Assembly (NCBI GenBank): GCA_963740945.1
Contig: CAVUGE010000021.1
Span: 1 to 64,000 of the forward strand
DNA: 64,000 nt
Source: CAVQBP01 sp963740945
Lineage (GTDB): Bacteria; Bacteroidota; Ignavibacteria; Ignavibacteriales; Ignavibacteriaceae
Direction of reading: 5' to 3'
Shown: in pieces, positions 1 to 9,129 of the stretch
How positions within the stretch are numbered: position 1 is the first letter of the stretch
Layout: each line of letters opens with the position of its first letter
Notes under the pieces: model-generated
What the model saw: the letters and a program-made list of their open reading frames with translations, nothing else
The model's database searches: none
Told to the model about the DNA's origin: nothing
Position numbers and translations under genes: made by a program

Positions 1-1
1 C

Positions 2-496
2 AGAGAAGTGATCCGGATTATTTACAATGGATTTAAAAAATTCTTCAACGATTCGTTGAAAGATAGGGCAAAAGAATTAGGTTATTCAATACACGATATA
101 GTTACTCTTGCTTCAATTATTGAGGGGGAGACTAAGAAAGAAAAAGAAATGCCTATAATTGCTGCAGTTTATTATAACCGGTTAAGACGCGGGATGAAAC
201 TTGAGGCTGATCCTACTATTCAATATCTTTTGGAAGGAAAGTGGAGGAGATTATTATTTAAAGATTTAAGGAATGACAGCCCATATAATACTTACATGTA
301 TTACGGTCTTCCTCCAGGCCCAATAAATAATCCAGGCAAGGCGGCTATCCTTGCAGCACTTTATCCTGATAAAAATGACTATTTCTATTTTGTAGCAAAC
401 GGGAACGGAGGACATAAATTTTCCAGTACTTATTCCGAACATATTAAAAACGCTAGAGAATATAAAAAATGGCTTCAGGCGCAAGAAAGCAAGTAA
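2..496 (+). CDS. mltG: Endolytic murein transglycosylase MltG (C-terminal part, cut by window edge)
   Basis: This is the C-terminal catalytic part of a YceG/MltG-type lytic transglycosylase, which cleaves nascent peptidoglycan strands at the inner membrane and so sets glycan length. The frame is open to the left edge, so the real start lies outside the window and the GTG at 8 is probably internal. Family signatures are visible: TLASIIEGET with the catalytic Glu, the following AAVYYNRLRRGMKLEADPT, and the late YGLPPGPINNPGKAA segment. The end overlaps the next lipoprotein gene by 28 bases. The identification is secure; only the N-terminal membrane anchor is missing from view. Confidence 0.93.
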   Translation, partial: REVIRIIYNGFKKFFNDSLKDRAKELGYSIHDIVTLASIIEGETKKEKEMPIIAAVYYNRLRRGMKLEADPTIQYLLEGKWRRLLFKDLRNDSPYNTYMYYGLPPGPINNPGKAAILAALYPDKNDYFYFVANGNGGHKFSSTYSEHIKNAREYKKWLQAQESK

Positions 497-2157
497 AAAA
501 TTTATTGTTACTGCTTGCAGTAATGATGTTATCAAACTGCGCTAATCAGCTGCCTCCAGGAGGCGGTGAAATTGATAAAATACCGCCGCAAATAATCGAT
601 GTTTATCCCCCAAAGGGTACAATTAACTTTAAAGATGATTATTTCGAACTGGAATTTTCCGAGTATATTGAAAGACGTTCTCTTCAGGATGCTATTTTTA
701 TCTCTCCAGCAATTGAGGGGTCTCTGGATTTAGATTGGAGCGGAAAATCGGTCAAGGTTAATTTCCCTTCAAAGTTAAAAGACAGCACTACTTATGTAGT
801 AACAATCGGTACAGATGTCGTAGATTATAATAATAAAAACCGGATGGCAGAATCTTTCAATTTCACTTTTTCAACCGGAAATGAAATTGATAAGAAAATA
901 ATTTCAGGAAAAGTATTTGATGAAAAACCTGCCGGTATCATGATTTTTGCCTATAAGATGGGAGTTGATACAGCAAATCCTTTTTCGAATAAACCAGGTT
1001 TCATTTCTCAAACCGGTAATGACGGATCATTTAAATTACTTGGTCTATCTGAAGGGACTTACAGAATTTTTGCTGTGAAGGATGAATATAGAGATCTGCT
1101 TTTTCAGCCGGAACAGGATTTAATAGGAATGCCATTCAAAGATATTATATTCACCAAAGAAGATACCTTATTTAACCCGCTGAATTTTTTCCTTACAAAA
1201 GTTGATACTTTAAAACCCAGATTTATAAGTGCATCAATGACAGACCGCTTCCATATTCTTATAAACTTTACTGAGGAAATAGACACCTCAGTAATAAATC
1301 CAAAGAACTTTTATATCTATGATTCAACTTCTAATTCAAAGTCTATCCCGCTCTATGCTTATAAAGGAAACACAAAGAATACGGAAATGGTTCTGGCGGA
1401 TACTTCATATTTTCCTTCTAATCATGACGTGTATCTTATTGCAGATTCAATTAAAGATTTATCAGGAAATATTTATTCAAACGATCAGACGCAAATAAAT
1501 TTGAGTGAAAAACCTGATACTGTTAAATTGAATATTTATAAAACAGATCCTCAAAATTATTCAAGAGATATTGACTTCATTGAATCAAAATTTGTTTTCT
1601 ATTTAAATGATGCTTTCAATATATCAGCGTTGAAACAAAATATAATTTTCCAGGACACCCTTGGAAGGAGAATGGGATTTAAAATAAAAATTTTAGATGA
1701 TGCAACGTTCATTATATCACCGGACAATAAACTCGAACCTGCTAAAGATTATTTGATAAAAATTAATATGTCAAATTTTAAAGACGCTGCCGGAAATATT
1801 GCTGATACTGTTTTCACTTATAAATTCACTACTATCAGCGGATTTGATTTTACGGGAATAACAGGACAAATTAATAATGTTGATGTAAATGAAAATCCTG
1901 TCCTTGTCCTTGCCGGAATAGACAAGACAAAAGTAGTTTATTCAAAGAACTTGAATAGGAATTATAAATTTAATTTTGACCGGGTACAGCCAGGCAAATA
2001 CATCTTTTGGTGTTATTTTGATAGAGACAGTAGCAAGTCTTATACGTACGGATATCCATATCCATTTAAACTATCCGAGCAATTTTCTTTTTATCCGGAT
2101 ACGCTCAATCTTAAAGCAAGATGGGTACAGACCGATGTAAATTTTAATTTTAAATAA
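469..2157 (+). CDS. Ig-like (SbsA-type) domain lipoprotein
   Basis: This is a 562-residue exported protein with a lipoprotein signal: a basic start, a leucine-rich core near residues 12-20, then LSNC as lipobox. The N-terminal half begins IPPQIIDVYPPKGTINF, typical of bacterial Ig-like domains of the SbsA type. A second copy follows near residue 355 (TVKLNIYKTDPQNYSRD), and the C-terminus looks like a carboxypeptidase-regulatory-like beta domain (GQINNVDVNENPVLV). Such proteins are common surface lipoproteins in Bacteroidota relatives, but the exact role is unknown. It overlaps mltG by 28 bases, so the two are probably co-translated. The start is the only one that gives a full-length signal peptide. 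Confidence 0.82.
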   Translation: MASGARKQVKNLLLLLAVMMLSNCANQLPPGGGEIDKIPPQIIDVYPPKGTINFKDDYFELEFSEYIERRSLQDAIFISPAIEGSLDLDWSGKSVKVNFPSKLKDSTTYVVTIGTDVVDYNNKNRMAESFNFTFSTGNEIDKKIISGKVFDEKPAGIMIFAYKMGVDTANPFSNKPGFISQTGNDGSFKLLGLSEGTYRIFAVKDEYRDLLFQPEQDLIGMPFKDIIFTKEDTLFNPLNFFLTKVDTLKPRFISASMTDRFHILINFTEEIDTSVINPKNFYIYDSTSNSKSIPLYAYKGNTKNTEMVLADTSYFPSNHDVYLIADSIKDLSGNIYSNDQTQINLSEKPDTVKLNIYKTDPQNYSRDIDFIESKFVFYLNDAFNISALKQNIIFQDTLGRRMGFKIKILDDATFIISPDNKLEPAKDYLIKINMSNFKDAAGNIADTVFTYKFTTISGFDFTGITGQINNVDVNENPVLVLAGIDKTKVVYSKNLNRNYKFNFDRVQPGKYIFWCYFDRDSSKSYTYGYPYPFKLSEQFSFYPDTLNLKARWVQTDVNFNFK

Positions 2158-2194
2158 CTACAGGAATTTAAAACTAGTTTATAATGCAGCATTA

Positions 2195-2482
2195 ATGAAA
2201 ATATTAGCAATTGAAAAAGAAGTAACCGGAATAAAAGACGAGCAATATGTCCCTCATTTAAAATCCGAAGCATTAAAAGCATGGGAACTTTACCAATCAG
2301 AGAAAATTCGAGAACTTTATTTTACTAAAGATAATTTTGCAGTGTTAATATTGGAGTGTGGTGATGAAGAAGAATGTAACGAAATTCTCAGTTCCCTTCC
2401 TCTAGTAAAAGAAGGCCTGATAAAGTTTGAAATAATGACTTTATTACCTTATCCCGGTTTTAGCCGGCTGTTCAACTTGTAG
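2195..2482 (+). CDS. Muconolactone-isomerase-like ferredoxin-fold protein
   Basis: This small soluble protein (95 aa) opens MKILAIEKEVTGI and carries a central VLILECGDEEECNEILSSLP and a C-terminal LLPYPGFSRLF. The pattern resembles small dimeric alpha/beta-barrel proteins related to muconolactone delta-isomerase or YciI. No catalytic role can be assigned from the sequence. It lies 37 bases after the Ig-like lipoprotein gene on the same strand and converges with hutI. No strong Shine-Dalgarno is visible before the ATG. The coding call is good; the family assignment is from recalled similarity only. Confidence 0.65.
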   Translation: MKILAIEKEVTGIKDEQYVPHLKSEALKAWELYQSEKIRELYFTKDNFAVLILECGDEEECNEILSSLPLVKEGLIKFEIMTLLPYPGFSRLFNL

Positions 2483-2546
2483 GATGGATCAATGTTTGAA
2501 TGGTTGAATGAAATGTGAAAAATTTCAAATATTTTTGTCTGGGATA

Positions 2547-3797
2547 TTAAAAGGTTCTATAGATAACCTCACCATTTTTAATTGTCATACAGTTAAGGTT
2601 TTTATTTATATTGTAAACTATCTCTGCGTAATCGTTAATTTCAAAAATTGCAAAGTCTGCCGATTTACCAATTTCAATGCTTCCAATTCTTTCATTCATT
2701 TTGAGAGCTTTTGCAGCATTGATAGTAACTGCCGAAATGGTCTCTTCAATTGTTAAATGCATTTTAATTGCAGCCAGACTCATAATGAAATGTAAATTAC
2801 TTATGGGAGAAGTACCGGGATTGTAATCGGTAGACAGAGCTATGATTAAATTGTTTTCAATTAACTTTCGAGCAGGAGCATATTGATAATCAAGAAAAAA
2901 AGAAACACCTGGCAGCAGGACACAGACAATATCTTTATTTTTAAGCAGCTCAATCTGTTTCTCTTTTAAAACTTCAAGATGATCTATGCTGACGGCATTA
3001 TATTCCATGGCAATTTCCAATCCGCCGATATTATTAAACTGCTCCGTATGAATTCTTAAATCCAGACCTATTTCCCTGGATTTTGAGAATATTAGTCCAA
3101 TCTCATCTGCTGAGAATGCTGTTAACTCACAAAAACCATCACAAAATGCTGCCAATTTATTTTTTGCAATGTAAGGGAGCATTTTATTTATAACATTATC
3201 CAAATAATCTTTATGATTTAGCTTAAACTCCGAAGGATATGTATGTGCTCCCAGAAATGTGGGTACGATATCAATTAGACAATTATTATTAAGACTATTT
3301 ATCACATTTAATAATTTTATTTCATTTTCAAAATCTAATCCATATCCACTTTTTATTTCAAGTGTTGTTATACCTTGTGAAATAAAATTATTTATTGTTT
3401 CAAGGGTACTTTTATAGATATCTTCACCTGAGCTTTTTTTGACGGATTGAACAGATGAATTTATACCGCCACCGCTCCTTGCTATATCCTCATAAGATTT
3501 TCCATTTAGTCTTTCTTTAAATTCATTAGCCCTGCTCCCTATAAATGCAGAATGCGTATGGCATTCAACTAATCCCGGTAAAACTATTTTATTCTCCAGA
3601 TCAATTATTTCTCCGGCTTCGGATTGTAATATTTCAGCTTCAGAATTCGATATTATATCTTTTATTATCCTATTTTCAATTACAATTGAATGGTCATATA
3701 GGATATTTATCTCCTTTAAAGAATCACCTCTTTTATAGTTTATTCCATTTGTATCAACAGTAATAATCTGGAAAGGATTTAATAAAATTTTTATCAT
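2547..3797 (-). CDS. hutI: Imidazolonepropionase
   Basis: HutI hydrolyses 4-imidazolone-5-propanoate to N-formimino-L-glutamate, the third step of histidine degradation, in the cytoplasm. The 416-residue length fits. Visible amidohydrolase features are the metal-binding HTH at about residues 80-82 (VECHTHSAFIGS), the GGGI substrate loop, PTFLGAHTYP near 180, IHTEQFNN near 245, IDHLE near 270 and the late LSTDYNPGTSPISN with the metal-ligand Asp. It follows the SPOR lipoprotein gene by 26 bases on the minus strand. No hutH, hutU or hutG is nearby, so the rest of the pathway must be elsewhere or absent. Confidence 0.95.
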   Translation of the reverse strand: MIKILLNPFQIITVDTNGINYKRGDSLKEINILYDHSIVIENRIIKDIISNSEAEILQSEAGEIIDLENKIVLPGLVECHTHSAFIGSRANEFKERLNGKSYEDIARSGGGINSSVQSVKKSSGEDIYKSTLETINNFISQGITTLEIKSGYGLDFENEIKLLNVINSLNNNCLIDIVPTFLGAHTYPSEFKLNHKDYLDNVINKMLPYIAKNKLAAFCDGFCELTAFSADEIGLIFSKSREIGLDLRIHTEQFNNIGGLEIAMEYNAVSIDHLEVLKEKQIELLKNKDIVCVLLPGVSFFLDYQYAPARKLIENNLIIALSTDYNPGTSPISNLHFIMSLAAIKMHLTIEETISAVTINAAKALKMNERIGSIEIGKSADFAIFEINDYAEIVYNINKNLNCMTIKNGEVIYRTF

Positions 3798-3823
3798 TTA
3801 AATAATTAAAAATTAATATCTAC

Positions 3824-4372
3824 TTATTTACTATAAATATTTATCTTATCATTTATGACTCTTGCTTCGGTATAGCCTATTTGATTTAGTTTGAAACTGA
3901 GGTCTTTTGCCTCCGAATTTTTTACAAAGTCACCTACTTTTACTTTATAAAACGGTGGTTCAAAGGTAATGTATACGGCTTTTTGATTTGTTTTTAGATA
4001 TAATTCTGTACGGATACTGTCGGCTTCCTGAAGATTATCAGTCGAAAAAACCTGAACCCTATATCCATTAACCTGGTTTATAATTTGGGGCGCCGAAGTA
4101 TCGGAGCCTGCTGAAGTCTTATAACCATACCATATATCAGGTTTAACAATTTTGTTGCTCTTTTCTTTCTTTTCAACATCGAAAGTTGCTCGGTAGGGAG
4201 TCAAATCAAAGTTTTCCGTATTTTCGTTCTTGTTAACTTCTGTTTTCTTTTTTGTTTCCTTTTCACCTTCATTTTCATTTTTGCCATATCTTCCTGCAGT
4301 TGAAGCACTGCATGAAATAATTAAAAGCGAGAAGAAAATACATAATAGAGCCTGAATAATACTGTTCTTCAT
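3824..4372 (-). CDS. SPOR-domain lipoprotein
   Basis: This 182-residue lipoprotein has a hydrophobic signal ending LLIISCS (Cys at about 21), a charged Lys/Glu/Asn linker (residues 30-55) and a C-terminal SPOR domain (about residues 105-180: GYRVQVFSTDNLQEADSIR and FYKVKVGDF). SPOR domains bind glycan strands stripped of stem peptides and often mark division or remodelling sites, so a role at the cell wall is likely. It is transcribed divergently from glgA, with a 222-base shared upstream region, and leads into hutI. An AGGTAA lies just before the ATG. Confidence 0.83.
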   Translation of the reverse strand: MKNSIIQALLCIFFSLLIISCSASTAGRYGKNENEGEKETKKKTEVNKNENTENFDLTPYRATFDVEKKEKSNKIVKPDIWYGYKTSAGSDTSAPQIINQVNGYRVQVFSTDNLQEADSIRTELYLKTNQKAVYITFEPPFYKVKVGDFVKNSEAKDLSFKLNQIGYTEARVINDKINIYSK

Positions 4373-4594
4373 TATTTACCTAATAATTATAATTTTAATA
4401 ACCAATATTGGGCAGAATTTATTAAAATACAATTGTTTAACAAGCTCTACTTTATTCTTATGATAGATAAATAAGATAAAAGTTAATCACCATTGTGACT
4501 TGTATTTTAAATCTTTGAGAAAAAGCGATAATTTTAGTAAATTAGTAACTTAAAAAAAATCCGTTTTAGAAAAAAACCAACCTTTATAAAAAGA

Positions 4595-6088
4595 ATGGCA
4601 ACAAAGAAATTAAAAATTTTATTTGTAACATCAGAAGTTGTTCCCTTTGTAAAAACAGGGGGATTAGCTGATGTATCTTCTGCTTTACCTCAAAGACTAT
4701 CAGAAATGGGACATGAAGTAAGGATAGTAGTCCCCAAATATGGAGCAGTTGATGACAGAAAATTCAAAATTCATGAAGTAGTTAGACTAAAAGACTTAAA
4801 AATTCAAATAGGTGATAAAGAAGTTACTTTTTCATTAAAATCCTGTTTTCTACCGGGACAAAAAGTAAGAGTCCAGATATATTTCCTTGATAATCATGAA
4901 TATTTTGGAAGCAGAAACAGCCTATATACTGACCCGCTGACCGGTGAAAATTTTTCTGATAATGATGAAAGGTTTATTCTATTAAGCCGGTCTGTATTTG
5001 AATTAATTTCAAAATTAGGCTGGATACCGGATATTATTCATTGTAATGATTGGCAGTGTGGATTAATTCCAGCGTATCTGAGGACTATTTATAAAGATGA
5101 AGAGCAATTTTCTCAGTTCAAAACATTGTTCACAATTCATAACCTTGCATATCAGGGAGAGTTTCCTAAATCTTCATTCAACAAAACCGGTTTGCCCGAA
5201 GAGCTAAACTCAGAAAAGGGATTGGAAATTTATGGTAAAATCAATTTTATGAAAAGCGGATTAATTTTTGCGGACGTGATAAATACTGTTAGTGAAACTT
5301 ATGCAGAAGAAATTAGAAAAGATGATGAATTAGGTGCAGGTTTAAAAAATGAATTGGCTAAAAGGAAAAATGATTTATATGGGATAGTTAACGGAATCGA
5401 TATGAGAGTCTGGAATCCTGAAAAAGATAAATTGCTGCCTAAGAAATACTCCTTAAAAAATTTAAATAATAAAATTGAAAATAAAAAAGAATTAACTCAA
5501 AAGTTCGGATTTAACTTTGATGAATCTGTTCCGGTAGTAGGAGCTATTACCAGATTATTTGACGCAAAAGGAGTTGATCTTATAAGTGAATCATTTAAAG
5601 ATTTAATGAATTTAGATATCCAATTAATTTTACTTGGAACGGGTGATAAGAAATACCATACTTTCTTTGATAAAATGGCAGAAAAATATAGGGGGAAATT
5701 TGCTTGTTATCTGGGTTTTAATGATGAATTAGCACATTTAATTGAAGGGGGGGCAGATATATTCATGATGCCGTCCAGATACGAACCTTGCGGATTAAAT
5801 CAGATGTACAGCCTAATATACGGCACAGTCCCGGTGGTTCGTGAAACCGGAGGACTTGCAGATACAGTTATTAATTATGATGAAAAAACGGGTGCAGGGA
5901 ATGGATTTGTGTTTAAAAAATACAGTTCTTCTGCATTCATTAAGGAATTAAGAAGAGCTGTAGATGTTTTTCAGGATAAGAAAATCTGGAATAAAATAAT
6001 GAAGGCCGGGATGAAATCTGATTTTAGCTGGACATCCTCAGCGAAGAAGTATGTCGAATTATATAAAACTGTCTTAAACAGTGACTAA
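4595..6088 (+). CDS. glgA: Glycogen/starch synthase (ADP-glucose type)
   Basis: This GT5-family glucosyltransferase extends alpha-1,4-glucan using ADP-glucose (or UDP-glucose). At 497 residues it matches the family. The N-terminal sugar-nucleotide motif is KTGGLADVSSALP (residues 20-32). HCNDWQ occurs near residue 152, VNGIDMRVWNP near 270, and the C-terminal donor-binding SRYEPCGLNQMYSLIYGTVP near 395, followed by RETGGLADTV. Branching enzyme and ADP-glucose pyrophosphorylase genes are not in the window. The stop overlaps the next ATG by one base (TAATG), implying coupling with gmhB. Confidence 0.96.
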   Translation: MATKKLKILFVTSEVVPFVKTGGLADVSSALPQRLSEMGHEVRIVVPKYGAVDDRKFKIHEVVRLKDLKIQIGDKEVTFSLKSCFLPGQKVRVQIYFLDNHEYFGSRNSLYTDPLTGENFSDNDERFILLSRSVFELISKLGWIPDIIHCNDWQCGLIPAYLRTIYKDEEQFSQFKTLFTIHNLAYQGEFPKSSFNKTGLPEELNSEKGLEIYGKINFMKSGLIFADVINTVSETYAEEIRKDDELGAGLKNELAKRKNDLYGIVNGIDMRVWNPEKDKLLPKKYSLKNLNNKIENKKELTQKFGFNFDESVPVVGAITRLFDAKGVDLISESFKDLMNLDIQLILLGTGDKKYHTFFDKMAEKYRGKFACYLGFNDELAHLIEGGADIFMMPSRYEPCGLNQMYSLIYGTVPVVRETGGLADTVINYDEKTGAGNGFVFKKYSSSAFIKELRRAVDVFQDKKIWNKIMKAGMKSDFSWTSSAKKYVELYKTVLNSD

Positions 6089-6663
6089 TGCCTAATTATG
6101 GTGTTTTTTTAGACAGAGATGGTACACTAAATGAAGATCCCGGCTACCTTGGAGATCCTAAATTACTTAATTTATATCCGGATACGGGGAAAGCGCTATC
6201 AGTATTGAAAAACGGACTAAATTTCAAGTTGATAGTAATTTCCAATCAATCAGGCATTGCGAGGGGATTAATAACAAAAGAAAAAGTTGACGCAGTAAAT
6301 TCTAAACTTAATGAATTGCTTTTGAAAGATAATGTACAGATAGATGCCTTTTACTACTGTCCTCATCATCCTGATTTTAGTAACGAGGAAGAATGTTCCT
6401 GCAGAAAACCTTCTCCCGAGCTTGTTTTGAGATCTGCAATAGATTTTAATATCGATTTATCTAAATCTTATTTTGTTGGCGATACAGTTAGTGATATTGA
6501 ATGCGGTTTGAATGCAAATCTAAAAACCATCCTGGTAAAAACAGGATATGGTGAGGAAAGTTTTTCTATCTTGCAAAAGCTAAATAAAATACCGACTTTT
6601 GTTGCCGAAAATATTTTTGATGCTAGTAAATTTATCCATAAAGATTTTGCCGGAGAAAAATAA
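6088..6663 (+). CDS. gmhB: D-glycero-beta-D-manno-heptose 1,7-bisphosphate 7-phosphatase (HAD-IIIA)
   Basis: This is a HAD-superfamily histidinol-phosphatase-like enzyme (191 aa) that removes the 7-phosphate in ADP-heptose synthesis for LPS core. Motif I is FLDRDGTLNEDPGY (residues 7-20) with the nucleophile and acid/base Asp pair. Motif II is VISNQSG near 51. The zinc loop is YCPHHPD...EECSCRKP near 91-110, and motif IV is FVGDTVSDIECG near 133. The Cys-rich zinc loop separates GmhB from plain phosphatases. It is coupled to glgA by a TAATG junction and followed after one base by a lipoprotein gene. The substrate anomer (beta or alpha) is not certain. Confidence 0.88.
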   Translation: MPNYGVFLDRDGTLNEDPGYLGDPKLLNLYPDTGKALSVLKNGLNFKLIVISNQSGIARGLITKEKVDAVNSKLNELLLKDNVQIDAFYYCPHHPDFSNEEECSCRKPSPELVLRSAIDFNIDLSKSYFVGDTVSDIECGLNANLKTILVKTGYGEESFSILQKLNKIPTFVAENIFDASKFIHKDFAGEK

Positions 6664-6664
6664 T

Positions 6665-7834
6665 TTGTTCATAAAAAAAGTCCTTCTATTTGTGATTTTT
6701 TCAATATCGTTGTCTTTTTATTCATGCAGTGATGATCCTTCTTCGATTGGGGCAGACCTGCTTAAAAATGACTATCTGAATATAAATGAAATGGATTCAT
6801 ATAAAGATACGTTATCACAGGAATCATCATATTTAAAAAGAACTTTACCTATGGGAAGTGCGTATAGGATTCTAGTAGGTAAAACTTCAGATGTTGAAGC
6901 TTCAACCCTTATAAATTTTTATATCACCTTAGCTGACTCTATTAAGAGCAGTATTAAAGCAGATTCAATAGAGGTTCTCAGCTCTTCTGTTAAGTTTTCA
7001 AGAACTTATGTATTCGGAGATAATAGTGCAAATTATGATTTCAGTATACACCAAATCTTATCAGGATGGACTGAGAAGAAGTTTACATCAGACAGCCTTT
7101 CCATGTTGTCATATGATGCTTCTGATATTGGTTTTAATAAAATATTATCTGATTCTACGGATAAATTCAACATAAGTAACGATCTTGTTCGTTCATGGTT
7201 AAAAAATGCTTCTGATTCAACCGGAAATAATTACGGTATATTAATAAATCCTTCACAAAGTTCACAAAAAATTGTTGGATACAATGCTCTGGTTTCAGGA
7301 GATTCTACAGAACCAATGTTAACAGTAGTTTTTAAGAAACTAGATTCATATACTGATACTTTGATGTTTACTGTCAATTCAGATGTCAGTACAGTTACTG
7401 GGAATATCCCTTCCGTTAGTACAACATCTTTAGTATTACAAAGTGGATTAGCTATAGATGCAAAATTATGGTTTGATGTCTCCAAAGTTCCGTTCAATGC
7501 TGTTATAAATGATGCGAAAGTTACATTAAATTTAGATCCTTCAAAAACAATTATCGCCGATACAACCAATACCATTTTGGCCGGTTTTGTAATTGATTCA
7601 TCTTCAGTTGTACTTGATTCATCGGTTGTGATAACTTTTAGTAAATCTAATAATACGTTAACCGGAACTATAACTACTTATGTACAAAAATGGATAAATT
7701 CCAGAGTAAATCAAGGAATGTTATTATTTTCAAGAGGTGAAATTACCAGTGTTGATATCTTTAATATATATGGTTCCAATGCCGCTGATTCATTAAAACC
7801 TCGTTTACATATTATTTATACAACAAAAAAATAA
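6665..7834 (+). CDS. DUF4270/DNRLRE-like surface lipoprotein
   Basis: The preferred start is TTG at 6665, preceded by GGAG at about 6650 and one base after the gmhB stop. It gives a clean lipoprotein signal (VLLFVIFSISLSFYSC). An upstream ATG at 6599 would overlap gmhB and bury the signal. The mature protein opens DDPSSIGADLLKND, as in DUF4270 lipoproteins of Bacteroidota. The rest is beta-rich and Ser/Thr/Asp-rich, and it ends TTYVQKWINSRVNQGMLL...PRLHIIY, like DNRLRE-type repeats. It is likely anchored in the outer membrane; function unknown. An outer-membrane barrel gene follows after 19 bases. Confidence 0.75.
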   Translation: MFIKKVLLFVIFSISLSFYSCSDDPSSIGADLLKNDYLNINEMDSYKDTLSQESSYLKRTLPMGSAYRILVGKTSDVEASTLINFYITLADSIKSSIKADSIEVLSSSVKFSRTYVFGDNSANYDFSIHQILSGWTEKKFTSDSLSMLSYDASDIGFNKILSDSTDKFNISNDLVRSWLKNASDSTGNNYGILINPSQSSQKIVGYNALVSGDSTEPMLTVVFKKLDSYTDTLMFTVNSDVSTVTGNIPSVSTTSLVLQSGLAIDAKLWFDVSKVPFNAVINDAKVTLNLDPSKTIIADTTNTILAGFVIDSSSVVLDSSVVITFSKSNNTLTGTITTYVQKWINSRVNQGMLLFSRGEITSVDIFNIYGSNAADSLKPRLHIIYTTKK

Positions 7835-7853
7835 TGAATTTGAGTTTAAAAGA

Positions 7854-9098
7854 ATGAAATTAAAATTTTTGTCAATATTGCTAACTATATCTTCCTTTAC
7901 ACTTTTTGGTCAGGTAAATTCAAGTTATACAAGATTTGGAATTGGGGATATTCAATATACATATTCTGCAAGAAGATTAGGGATGGGACAGGTAAATACT
8001 TCTATTGCGGATGTGGATTTTATAAATGTTAATAATCCTGCTGCCCTCTGTAGACTTGATTTAACCAGATTTGAAGTTTCTCTCAAATTCGGAGGTGAGC
8101 AGCTTTCAAATAATAGTTTGCATAAATTTTATGCTACTACAATATTTAATGGATTTACTTTTGGTTTTCCGATCAGCACTCTTTATGGAGCCGGAGCAGC
8201 AATTGGCATTATCCCAGTGAGTAATGTTAGTTATAACATTGTTGACAATACTATATTAACGACTAATTCGTCCGATCAATACAACTTTTCCTACAGCGGC
8301 AGCGGAGGCTTATCAAAGATTTTTATAGGCGCTTCATACAGGACACCATTAAATGTTAATATTGGTGCAACATTTGACTACTATTTTGGAAACCTGCATT
8401 ATAATTCTGCTGTCACTTTCACTAATAACAGTTCTTACAATGCTGTTTATAATAAACAGTACAGCCCTCAGGGGTTAGGGACTACAATCGGTCTTTTAAG
8501 TCCGGACATTGCCGATATTTTTAACTCTCAGATTGTTACAGATTTTCGAATCGGAGCATCAATTAACTACGTTTCAACATTAAATACGGACACGATACTA
8601 ATAGGAAATTCTTCTTCCAAAATAGATACATTGGGAAAAGCTACAGTGGGTATGAAAATTCCCCTAAGACTTTCTACCGGTTTTAGTTTTATTCTAAATA
8701 ATAAATATTTAATAAGTGTTGATTATTTATATCAGCCATGGAGTAAATTCTCTTTCAACGGCATTAAATCAGATTTCTTAAGAAATGCTTCAAAAATAAA
8801 CGCCGGTTTTGAATACAGACCATTAAGACAGTCCAGCAGCAGTTTCTGGGAACAAATTTTGTTACGAGCAGGTTTAAGCTATGAACAAACTCAATATATG
8901 ATTAGAGGTGAAGGTATAAATCAATTTTCAGTTTCCGGTGGTTTTTCACTTCCAATATCTTTTGAAAATACTATTGATATAGGATTTGAATATGCAATAC
9001 GCGGCACAAAAAGTGCGGGACTTTATAAAGAAAATATTTATAAACTAAATGTCGGACTGGATCTGGGTGATCTCTGGTTTATCAGACAGGAAAGATAA
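7854..9098 (+). CDS. Outer-membrane beta-barrel protein
   Basis: This 414-residue protein has a signal peptide (LSILLTISSFTLFGQ) and then alternating aromatic/aliphatic strands. The start SSYTRFGIGDIQ, the RRLGMGQVNTSIAD segment and NVNNPAAL are typical of PorV/FadL-like barrels in this phylum, in which an N-terminal plug precedes about 14 strands. Late strands such as RAGLSYEQTQYM and IDIGFEYAIRGTKS support the fold. Substrate is unknown. It sits between a surface lipoprotein and an exported TPR protein, suggesting a small envelope operon downstream of gmhB. Confidence 0.78.
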   Translation: MKLKFLSILLTISSFTLFGQVNSSYTRFGIGDIQYTYSARRLGMGQVNTSIADVDFINVNNPAALCRLDLTRFEVSLKFGGEQLSNNSLHKFYATTIFNGFTFGFPISTLYGAGAAIGIIPVSNVSYNIVDNTILTTNSSDQYNFSYSGSGGLSKIFIGASYRTPLNVNIGATFDYYFGNLHYNSAVTFTNNSSYNAVYNKQYSPQGLGTTIGLLSPDIADIFNSQIVTDFRIGASINYVSTLNTDTILIGNSSSKIDTLGKATVGMKIPLRLSTGFSFILNNKYLISVDYLYQPWSKFSFNGIKSDFLRNASKINAGFEYRPLRQSSSSFWEQILLRAGLSYEQTQYMIRGEGINQFSVSGGFSLPISFENTIDIGFEYAIRGTKSAGLYKENIYKLNVGLDLGDLWFIRQER

Positions 9099-9129
9099 AT
9101 TTTTAAAAACTATCAATCGAGGGAATATC

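Noticed and set aside
4234..4244. TAACTTCTGTT resembles the repeat arm
   Set aside because: It lies inside the charged linker of the SPOR gene, lacks the inner AAAGAT block and has no partner; chance similarity.
7231..7575. Long minus-strand frame opposite the DUF4270-like gene
   Set aside because: It is a shadow of a well-supported plus-strand gene, with no family motifs or ribosome binding site.
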